From: an uncultured Sutterella sp.
GTDB taxonomy: Bacteria; Pseudomonadota; Gammaproteobacteria; Burkholderiales; Burkholderiaceae_F
DNA length: 64,000 bases
Assembly: GCA_934255515.1 (NCBI GenBank)
Contig: CAKQON010000002.1
Location: 18,571 to 82,570, forward strand
Direction: 5' to 3'
Position numbers and translations under genes: made by a program. Under the pieces are notes generated by a model. That model had not been told where the DNA came from and did no database searches. It was given only the letters and a program-made list of their open reading frames with translations. This document shows, one piece after another, positions 7,360 through 13,215 of this stretch (positions within the stretch are counted from its first letter, which is position 1; each line of letters begins with the position of its first letter).

Positions 7360-9399
7360 ATGGAAGAGATTTTTCTCTTTGGTTTCTGGAAGGGCCGCCG
7401 GCTCGATCGGAGAAGCAATCCTTCGGGAACGCTCCCTGACGGCTTCCCGCTCGACGAAGTGCGCGAATTCAATCGCGGCAACCCGGTGACGAGCCTTATT
7501 TCGAGCGCCGGCTTTCTCATCTTCCAGGGGGCGGAAGCCCTTCCGCTGGTTCTCTTCGCCTATTACGACAACGTTCGCCGCATGTCCTGCGGACGCTGCA
7601 CGCCCTGCCGCGCGGGGAGCATCCTCATCTGCGAGGCGCTCCAAAAAGCCGTTCTCGGCTTCGGGAGCACCGTCAACTGGGAGGAGATCCGCATGCTCGC
7701 GCGCCAGATGGAGCTGACGAGCCTCTGCGGCATCGGCGCCTCCACGACCGCGCCTCTTATCGGCGCGATCGACCATTTTGTCGATGATCTGAAGACCACG
7801 GAACCCGCGGGCGATCCTGCGGCGCTGATGAACGAGAAGCGCTACGCGTCCGCCGCAACGGCGCCCTGCATTGAAGCCTGCCCCGCGAACGTCAATGTTC
7901 CCCGCTACATCGACTACATCCGGGACGGCCGTCCGCAGCTCGCCGAAGGCGTGCTTATGGAGCACTATCCGCTCGTCGGCACCTGCGGGCGCGTCTGCGT
8001 GCGTCCCTGCGAAAAAGCCTGCGCGCGCCGCTTTGTCGAGGCGCCCGTTGCGATCAAGGACCTGAAGCGCTTTGCCGCCGATCATGCGGGCGCGCCGGTG
8101 TCGCACCTTTTTTCCCCGGAAGAAACGCTCGGGAGCGACAAAAAGAAGGTTGCCGTCGTCGGCGCCGGTCCCGCGGGCATCACCTGCGCCTACCATCTTC
8201 TGCAGATGGGGCATGCGGTCGACGTCTTCGACATGGAAGAGGAAGCGGGCGGCATGGCGCGCTGGGGGATCCCCGCATATCGACTCCCGCGCATGGAGCT
8301 CGCGGGTGAAACGGACGTCGTGAAGGCTTTGGGCGGAAATTATGTTTTCGGTAAAAAGCTCGGCCGCGACTTTACGGTCGACGGCCTCCTTCAGGACGGC
8401 TACAGCGCCGTCTTCCTCGGAATCGGCTGCGCGCTCGGGCAGTATCTCAACCTCCCCGACGAGGACCAGTCGGCTGAGGGCTATTTGAAGGGCCTCGACT
8501 TTCTGCTTGAGGTCGAGCACAGCCAGAAGAACCCCGGCGGACCTGCGCCGCTTCAGGGCGACGTGGTGGTGATCGGCTGCGGCAATGTTGCGATGGATTG
8601 CTGCCGCACGGCGAGAAGACTTTTGAAGTCCGGGCGCGTCATCGTCGCCTACCGCCGCATCGAGGCTTCAGCCCCGGCAGATCCCGAGGAAATCAAGGCC
8701 GCCCGCGCCGAGGGCGTGGAGTTTGAATTCCTTTCCGCGCCGAAGCGCATCATCGTTGAAGACGGCCGCGTTGTCGGAATCGAGCTCGTGCGGATGTACC
8801 AGACCGAACCCGACCAGTCCGGACGCCGCGGCGTGAAGCCTATTGCGGGGTCGGAATTCGTGATTCCCTGCAGCACCGTCATTGCTTCGATCGGCCAGAA
8901 GATGGATGCGTCCGTCTTTTCACCCGGGGACGGCATCACGCTTTCGCGTTGGAACACGATTGAAACGAAGGCCGACTACACGACTTCGAGGAAGGGCGTC
9001 TTCGCGGGCGGCGACGCCGCCGTGGGCGCTCAGACGCTCATCCTGGCGATGGCGCACGGCGAAGGCGCGGCGCGCTCGATTGACGCTTATCTGAAGAGCG
9101 GAGAGGCAGCCTTCTTCCCGAGAAAGCGCCTTTCGCGAATCATCAGAAAGGCCGATCTTCTCGGGCAGTGCCGGCCGGAAAAGGGCTACCCTCATGCGGA
9201 GCGCTTTGAAGTGCCGATGCGCGACGCCCGCAAGCGCATCGAGGAGACCCCGTGGGAGGAGGTCGAATTCGGCATGACGGATTCGGACGGCTGGAAGGAA
9301 TCAAAGCGCTGCATGCGCTGCTACCGCCTCATCGGCGTGACGACCCGCGACCCCATTCCCGGCACCGAGCCCACGGGCGAGGACACGCTTCCCCTTTGA
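7360..9399 (+). CDS. NuoF-type [4Fe-4S] module fused to GltD-like NAD(P)H flavoprotein (hydrogenase partner)
   Basis: The 679-residue protein begins with a stretch like the C-terminal iron-sulphur domain of NuoF/HydB: SCGRCTPCRAGS around residue 75, followed by LCGIGAS. It then becomes a glutamate-synthase-small-subunit-like flavoprotein. The N-terminal cluster domain of that type is CIEACPANVNVPRYIDYI and GTCGRVCVRPCEKACARR. The FAD site is VAVVGAGPAGITCAYHLL, the NADPH site VVVIGCGNVAMDCCRTARR, and GVFAGGDAA is near the end. The FMN-binding front of true NuoF is absent. It lies 15 nt upstream of the [FeFe]-hydrogenase gene and so most likely passes electrons between NAD(P)H and the hydrogenase, possibly by electron bifurcation. 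Confidence 0.85.
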   Translation: MEEIFLFGFWKGRRLDRRSNPSGTLPDGFPLDEVREFNRGNPVTSLISSAGFLIFQGAEALPLVLFAYYDNVRRMSCGRCTPCRAGSILICEALQKAVLGFGSTVNWEEIRMLARQMELTSLCGIGASTTAPLIGAIDHFVDDLKTTEPAGDPAALMNEKRYASAATAPCIEACPANVNVPRYIDYIRDGRPQLAEGVLMEHYPLVGTCGRVCVRPCEKACARRFVEAPVAIKDLKRFAADHAGAPVSHLFSPEETLGSDKKKVAVVGAGPAGITCAYHLLQMGHAVDVFDMEEEAGGMARWGIPAYRLPRMELAGETDVVKALGGNYVFGKKLGRDFTVDGLLQDGYSAVFLGIGCALGQYLNLPDEDQSAEGYLKGLDFLLEVEHSQKNPGGPAPLQGDVVVIGCGNVAMDCCRTARRLLKSGRVIVAYRRIEASAPADPEEIKAARAEGVEFEFLSAPKRIIVEDGRVVGIELVRMYQTEPDQSGRRGVKPIAGSEFVIPCSTVIASIGQKMDASVFSPGDGITLSRWNTIETKADYTTSRKGVFAGGDAAVGAQTLILAMAHGEGAARSIDAYLKSGEAAFFPRKRLSRIIRKADLLGQCRPEKGYPHAERFEVPMRDARKRIEETPWEEVEFGMTDSDGWKESKRCMRCYRLIGVTTRDPIPGTEPTGEDTLPL

Positions 9400-9414
9400 C
9401 GGAGTTTCCCCAAG

Positions 9415-11301
9415 ATGGCTTCCCAGATTTATAAAGACAAGAAGGAGCTCGCGCCCCGCGCATTCATCAACGGCATCTCCGTGGTGATCGAGCCCAACGA
9501 CACGATTCTTCAGGCGGCCCGCCGTGCCGGGATCTTCATCCCGACGCTCTGCGAATTTGCGGCCCTCAACCACCGTCCCGGAACCTGCCGCGTCTGTCTC
9601 GTCGGGATCGAGCGGGCGGACGGCGGACACGACATCGTCACCTCCTGCGACACGAAGATCGAGCCCGGCATGCGCATTCATACGCGCACGGCTGAGGTGC
9701 GGCGCCGCCAGCGCCTTCAGATGGAGCTCCTCTTCGCCGACCATGACGAAAACTGCTCCTCCTGCTCGCGCCACGGCGACTGCGAACTCCAGAAGGCCGC
9801 CCTCTGGGTGGGGCTCGAAGGCTCGCACCTTTCGGGAAAGTACCTCGCGGACAGACGAGAGGACGCCACGGCGCCTGCCATGCGCTTTGACGGCCGAAAA
9901 TGCATCCGCTGCCTGCGCTGCATCGAGGTCTGCCGCCGAGTGCAGGGCCCGAACGTTGCGGCCCTCACGCTCATCGACACCGGCACGGGCGCCCAGGTCG
10001 GCTTTCGCGGTGCGGATTCCTGGGGTGCATCCGACGTCTGCATTCAGTGCGGGCAGTGCTCGCTCGTATGCCCGACGGGCGCCATCAGCGTGCGCGACCA
10101 GTGCTGCGACGTCTTCGACCTTCTCGACGACGACTCGGTGACGACCGTCTTTCAGATTGCGCCGGCCGTGCGCGTGGCGATCGCCGAAGCCTTCGGCCTT
10201 CCGCCCGGCACCAATGTGGAAGGAAAGCTCGTCACTGCTTTGAAGCGCATGGGCGCCGACTACGTAATGGATACGCGCTGGTCGGCCGACGTGACGATCA
10301 TGGAGGAGGGAACGGAGATTCTGGAGCGCCTGAGGGAAGCGAAGGCTGCGGGAACGCTCGGGAAACCCTTCACGTACTTCACCTCCTGCTGCCCGGGGTG
10401 GGTCAATTACGTCGAGAAGGTGGCGCCCGACATGATCCCGCACCTCTCCTCGACCCGCTCGCCTCAGGCGATTTTCTCGGCGCTCGCGAAGACCTGGATG
10501 CCGAAGTCGAGGGATCTCGATCCGAAATCCATCCGCGTGATTTCAATCATGCCCTGCACGGCGAAGAAGGACGAGGCCGGGCGAAAGCTCCTCGAGCGCA
10601 CCCCCGGCGAAAAGGATACCGACGTCGTCCTCACGATCCGGGAATTCACGCGCTTGATCCGGCGCACGGGCCTCAATCTGGCGGATCTCCCCGATACGGC
10701 CTTCGATACGCCGCAGATGACGCTTGCCTCGGGCGGGGCGCAGCTCTTTGCGACGACGGGCGGCGTCATGGAGGCGGCGCTTCGCACGATGTCTGCTATT
10801 ACGAACCAGGATCCGCAGCCGCTTCCGCCCTTTGAGGACGTCCGCGGCGCGCGCTCGATCAAGGAGACGACCGTTCATCTCGGGGATCTGGGCGATATCC
10901 GCGTGGCGGTGGTGCATGAATGCGCCAACGTCGCGAAGGTGATCGACATGGTGAGAAAGGGCACCTGTCCCTACCACTTCGTCGAGGTCATGGCCTGTCC
11001 GAACGGCTGCGTCGGAGGGGGCGGCACGCCTCGCGGCAGAGATGTCTGGAAAAATAATCTCGGCGCCCGTCAGAGCGCTGTGTACGCCATCGACGCCAGG
11101 ATGCCGATCCGGGCTTCGCACGAGAATCCGGAAGTGATCCGCCTCTACGAAGACTTCCTCGGCGCTCCGGGAAGCCACCTCGCGCACGAGCTTCTGCACT
11201 GCACCTACGAAGACAGAAGCAGGGAAGGCGAAAAGCCGCGCGCCCGGAAGATCTTCCGGCTCGTCGAACTGTCGCCCGATCAGATGGGCAATCCCGGCTG
11301 A
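9415..11301 (+). CDS. hydA: [FeFe]-hydrogenase catalytic subunit with NuoG-like N-terminus
   Basis: This 628-residue protein holds all parts of a multidomain (M3-like) [FeFe]-hydrogenase, which interconverts protons and H2 in the cytoplasm. Residues ~15-75 form a [2Fe-2S] domain (PTLCEFAALNHRPGTCRVC). Next is a NuoG-type cluster with DENCSSCSRHGDCELQ, then two [4Fe-4S] motifs (CIRCLRCIEVC, CIQCGQCSLVCPTG). The H-cluster domain has L1 TSCCPGW, L2 MPCTAKKDE and L3 EVMACPNGCVGGGGTP, with all four cluster cysteines. A C-terminal small-subunit-like region ends at HELLHCTYEDRS. The maturation genes hydE, hydF and hydG are not in the window, so they must lie elsewhere for the enzyme to be active. 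Confidence 0.95.
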   Translation: MASQIYKDKKELAPRAFINGISVVIEPNDTILQAARRAGIFIPTLCEFAALNHRPGTCRVCLVGIERADGGHDIVTSCDTKIEPGMRIHTRTAEVRRRQRLQMELLFADHDENCSSCSRHGDCELQKAALWVGLEGSHLSGKYLADRREDATAPAMRFDGRKCIRCLRCIEVCRRVQGPNVAALTLIDTGTGAQVGFRGADSWGASDVCIQCGQCSLVCPTGAISVRDQCCDVFDLLDDDSVTTVFQIAPAVRVAIAEAFGLPPGTNVEGKLVTALKRMGADYVMDTRWSADVTIMEEGTEILERLREAKAAGTLGKPFTYFTSCCPGWVNYVEKVAPDMIPHLSSTRSPQAIFSALAKTWMPKSRDLDPKSIRVISIMPCTAKKDEAGRKLLERTPGEKDTDVVLTIREFTRLIRRTGLNLADLPDTAFDTPQMTLASGGAQLFATTGGVMEAALRTMSAITNQDPQPLPPFEDVRGARSIKETTVHLGDLGDIRVAVVHECANVAKVIDMVRKGTCPYHFVEVMACPNGCVGGGGTPRGRDVWKNNLGARQSAVYAIDARMPIRASHENPEVIRLYEDFLGAPGSHLAHELLHCTYEDRSREGEKPRARKIFRLVELSPDQMGNPG

Positions 11302-11344
11302 GCTGCCCAAAGGAAGGCCTGTGACGCTTCTGAGGCAATAAGGC

Positions 11345-11400
11345 AAATATCGTAAGGGCCGCATCGATTGTTCTAAAAAATCGGCGGACCTTTACTTTTT
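11345..11400 (+). terminator. Possible terminator after hydrogenase operon
   Basis: AAGGGCCGC...ATCGAT pairs imperfectly with ATCGGCGGACCTT around a 14-nt A/T-rich loop and is followed by TACTTTTTG. The stem has one bulge on each side, so this call is moderate. Confidence 0.45.
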
Positions 11401-11435
11401 GCAGACCAAACGTAAACCGTAGGCGTCTCAGAGTT

Positions 11436-11516
11436 TGTTACAATCCGTCTCCATTACTGAGAATGAATCTCAGGCGCATTGCCGGACATTGAAGGCAGTG
11501 CAAATGCATTCTCATT
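11436..11516 (+). promoter_or_regulatory. Promoter and two Fur-box-like sites of candidate sRNA A
   Basis: TGTTACAAT (11436-11444) is an extended -10 element. Just downstream, ACTGAGAATGAATCTCAG (11456-11473) is a Fur-box-like inverted repeat. A second site, GCAAATGCATTCTCATT (11500-11516), is very like the sites ahead of sRNA C and the TonB receptor. The transcription start is uncertain. Confidence 0.45.
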
Positions 11517-11727
11517 CATTTTCAGGTTTGGTTCGAGGGGGAGTCTCCTTGCGCACGCGGAATCGGGGGTCGATGACGCGTGCGTTTGCACGGGGAGCGG
11601 AGGGGAAATCGTTCCTGCGGGTAGACCGGAGTCTGACTCCGGGCTTGAGGCTTCCCCCCGGACCAAACATCCATCATATTGAAGACAAAGCCCGGGCGGT
11701 TCGTGGAGAGCTGCAGCCGGGCTTTTT
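11451..11727 (+). ncRNA. Candidate Fur-controlled small RNA A with GGGGGUC loop
   Basis: The stretch between the Fur-box-like sites and the terminator at 11689-11727 has no recognisable protein. It contains a hairpin at 11552-11584: an 8-bp stem CGCACGCG/CGCGTGCG, two tandem G-A mismatches, a 3-bp ATC/GAT helix and a seven-base loop GGGGGTC (11565-11571). The same GGGGTC loop occurs in candidate RNAs B and C. The terminator is AGCCCGG/CCGGGCT plus TTTTT. The 5' end is not certain; starting at the second Fur-like site would give an RNA of about 200 nt. A short protein cannot be excluded. Confidence 0.45.
11689..11727 (+). terminator. Terminator of candidate sRNA A
   Basis: The 7-bp stem AGCCCGG (11689-11695)/CCGGGCT (11717-11723) is followed by TTTTTG. 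It faces the terminator of candidate sRNA B, so the two transcripts converge. Confidence 0.75.
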
Positions 11728-11794
11728 GCATGCATGAGTCGAGCGTGCCGGGCTGCGTTTCTCCGGAAAAATGCGAAAAAAGGCGAAAAAAGGC

Positions 11795-11947
11795 GAAAAA
11801 AGAGGGGATGGCGCTTCTGCGCCATCCCCTTCCAGGAGACCCCAAGACAGCGCCTCGCTTCAAGGGGCAGGCATTGCACCCGCCCGGAGGCCTGGATCCA
11901 CGAAGCCGACCCCTGGCTTCTCGTAGTGGATCAAGCTGTCTTGCTTG
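11795..11947 (-). ncRNA. Candidate Fur-controlled small RNA B with AGGGGUC loop
   Basis: A short minus-strand unit has a sigma70 promoter overlapped by a Fur-box-like site, about 150 nt of sequence with no convincing reading frame, and a perfect terminator. Just inside the 5' end, GATCCAC (11926-11932 on the complement) and GTGGATC pair as an outer helix. Inside it GAAGCC/GGCTTC (11902-11920) closes a seven-base loop AGGGGTC (11908-11914, minus strand). This matches the loop of RNA C although the stem bases differ. By analogy with PrrF and RyhB it should be made when iron is short. I do not recognise the RNA family. Confidence 0.6.
11804..11829 (-). terminator. Terminator of candidate sRNA B
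   Basis: A perfect 11-bp stem GGGGATGGCGC/GCGCCATCCCC with a four-base loop is followed on the minus strand by TCTTTTTTC. The tail overlaps a triple GGCGAAAAAA repeat (plus-strand reading, 11772-11801). Confidence 0.9.
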
Positions 11948-11953
11948 AGTTGA

Positions 11954-11982
11954 AGTATGCCTCATATGAGAACGATTCGCAA
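11954..11982 (-). promoter_or_regulatory. Sigma70 promoter with embedded Fur-box-like site (sRNA B)
   Basis: On the minus strand, TTGCGA (-35, 11982-11977) and CATACT (-10, 11959-11954) are 17 nt apart. The 19-bp site at 11962-11980 (GCGAATCGTTCTCATATGA on the minus strand) lies across the spacer, where a bound Fur dimer would block RNA polymerase. It matches the sRNA C site at about 13 of 19 positions. Confidence 0.6.
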
Positions 11983-12150
11983 TAGCGATTGCGATGGATG
12001 AGCATGAAGCCGGCTTCAGAGTTTTCGTTGCTTGATGCAGATCAAGGCGGCTGGTAGAGAGTGCCTGAAATCCGCATTCAAGGCGCCGGAAATGTGCGGA
12101 AAGAGGCGGCAGAGCTGGGGAAAACCGCTAGGTTGTATTTGCAGTATTTA

Positions 12151-12178
12151 TTGCATTTCATCGCGATGCACATAATAT
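12151..12178 (+). promoter_or_regulatory. Possible promoter ahead of the BASS relic
   Basis: TTGCAT (12151-12156) and TAATAT (12173-12178) are 16 nt apart in an A/T-rich stretch. The TGCAT...ATGCA inverted repeat around the spacer could be an operator. The downstream gene is only a fragment, so the promoter may be a leftover. Confidence 0.35.
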
Positions 12179-12410
12179 ACAAGAAAAATAATTCTTAATA
12201 ACTAGAAAAATGCATTGCGAAATTTAGAGTTTCGCGTAAAGTTACACCTCAGCAGCGCAGCAAACGGACTTTTCTTTCCCCGTACGCCGCGCAGCTTAAA
12301 ACCCCATCCAATCTGTGCACTTCAAGAGACGCGCCATGACCATATTCGGGTTCAGGTTTAGTCGCCAACAGGGAGCATGGACGCCAACAACGTCCTCCGC
12401 AATTTGAAAA

Positions 12411-12623
12411 ATGATGAATACTCTCCGGAAAATCAGTTACTTCGTGAACAAGACGTTCGCTCTCTGGGTCGTCGCCACCGGCGTCCTCGGCTTTCTATTT
12501 CCGGAAGTATTCGTACTTGCTGGCCCCTGGGTACCCTTCCTTCTCGGCATCGTCATGTTCGGCATGGGTCTCACCCTGCCGAGCGGCTTCGGTTTTCGGA
12601 CTGAAGCTCGGGTCCAGGCTTAA
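12411..12623 (+). pseudogene. N-terminal relic of a BASS-family (bile acid:sodium symporter) transporter
   Basis: The first ~57 residues (KISYFVNKTFALWVVATGVLG, then FPEVFVLAGPWVPFLLGIVMFGMGLTL) align closely with the N-terminus of the full transporter at 28021-29037 (VSQFVNKTFALWVITFGILG, FPEFFKLVGPYVPVLLGVVMFGMGLTL). The frame then leaves the family and stops at 12623. Only two of the roughly ten membrane segments remain. About 280 residues of the normal protein are missing and are not found downstream, where the candidate sRNA C begins. It is a truncated copy, not a frameshift. Confidence 0.85.
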
Positions 12624-12689
12624 AAACGGAAAATGGAAAGAGCCGCAGGCGCCATGTGCTTCTGCGGCTCTGCCTTCTTGGAAAAGCTA

Positions 12690-12879
12690 AAAAGAAAAAT
12701 GGGAGGCCGCGGACCAAGAAACACGCGGCCTCCCATCAGAGGCAAGGAACGAACCGAGCAGGAGACTCTCGGAAGAAGAAGAGCTCAAAGTGAAGTTTCC
12801 CCGCTTCACCGTAGAGGAGCTCTTCTGCACTGCGGAACCGACCCCTTGGTTCCTGTGCGAGGTGCGTTTCGTTCCAGTG
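12690..12879 (-). ncRNA. Candidate Fur-controlled small RNA C with AAGGGGUC loop
   Basis: This minus-strand unit has the same design as RNA B: promoter with a Fur-box-like site in its spacer, no clear protein, and a strong terminator. Near its 5' end GGAACC/GGTTCC (12834-12853) closes a loop AAGGGGTC (12840-12847). A second long hairpin follows at 12776-12826, with AGAAGAGCTC/GAGCTCTTCT and an inner GTGAAG/CTTCAC helix. Length is about 190 nt. The stem that presents the GGGGTC loop differs from RNA B at paired positions, which supports a conserved structure. It is a likely paralogue of B, as PrrF1 is of PrrF2. Confidence 0.6.
12699..12736 (-). terminator. Terminator of candidate sRNA C
   Basis: A perfect 13-bp stem ATGGGAGGCCGCG/CGCGGCCTCCCAT is followed on the minus strand by TTTTCTTTTTAG. 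On the plus strand the preceding A-run gives no termination after the BASS relic, so the direction is clear. Confidence 0.9.
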
Positions 12880-12885
12880 AGATGA

Positions 12886-12914
12886 ACTATATCGCAAATG
12901 AGAATCGTTTGCAA
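12886..12914 (-). promoter_or_regulatory. Sigma70 promoter with embedded Fur-box-like site (sRNA C)
   Basis: On the minus strand TTGCAA (-35, 12914-12909) and TATAGT (-10, 12891-12886) are 17 nt apart. The spacer contains the 19-bp imperfect palindrome GCAAACGATTCTCATTTGC (12912-12894), with arms GCAAA/TTTGC as in Fur boxes. Confidence 0.65.
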
Positions 12915-13168
12915 GCATGAAAGAGAAAAAGTTCGCGAGAACGTCAGAAACTCGTTCGGGAACGGATGCATGCAGAAAAGTTGTTTCCTGACCACAAGCT
13001 CTTGCCTCCAGTCCTCCGAACGTCTGATGTCCTGCATGTTTGCTAGAACGACAAGGAACAGGAACGTATTACGCTATCTAATGTCCTGCACTGCAGGTGC
13101 ATCCGTCGTCCATAGACGAATATTTCGGCGGCCTCGGAAAGGTGTGTTTACTTGTGCATACATAGAAT
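12915..13168. other. Spacer between sRNA C and the TonB receptor
   Basis: I see no gene here. Two copies of a 10-base word, AATGTCCTGC or its near match GATGTCCTGC, lie at about 13027 and 13080. TAGAAT at 13163-13168 may be the -10 of the receptor promoter, but no good -35 precedes it. Confidence 0.35.
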
Positions 13169-13185
13169 GCAACTCATTCTCAGTT
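13169..13185 (+). promoter_or_regulatory. Fur-box-like site ahead of the TonB receptor
   Basis: GCAACTCATTCTCAGTT lies 31 nt before the receptor start. It shares the core GCAA-n-CATTCTCA with the site at 11500-11516 and, inverted, ACTGAGAATGA with 11456. It should repress the receptor and fhu genes when iron is plentiful. Confidence 0.6.
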
Positions 13186-13215
13186 ACATAAGCGTTCACA
13201 ACGCACGCCAAAGAA

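Noticed and set aside
7240-8520. 426-codon minus-strand frame
   Set aside because: It is antisense to the NuoF/GltD-like gene, whose iron-sulphur and FAD motifs are unmistakable.
11772-11801. Three direct repeats of GGCGAAAAAA as a possible CRISPR or iteron
   Set aside because: The units are adjacent with no spacers and form the T-tail side of the sRNA B terminator. No Cas or replication genes are nearby.
11522-11965. 147-codon minus-strand frame over sRNA A and B
   Set aside because: It begins inside the sRNA B promoter and reads straight through that RNA's terminator, so it cannot be a normal gene.
12898-13191. Plus-strand frame of 97 codons ahead of the TonB receptor
   Set aside because: Its start overlaps the promoter/Fur site of sRNA C and the product is Arg/Cys-rich with no family features, so it is probably chance.
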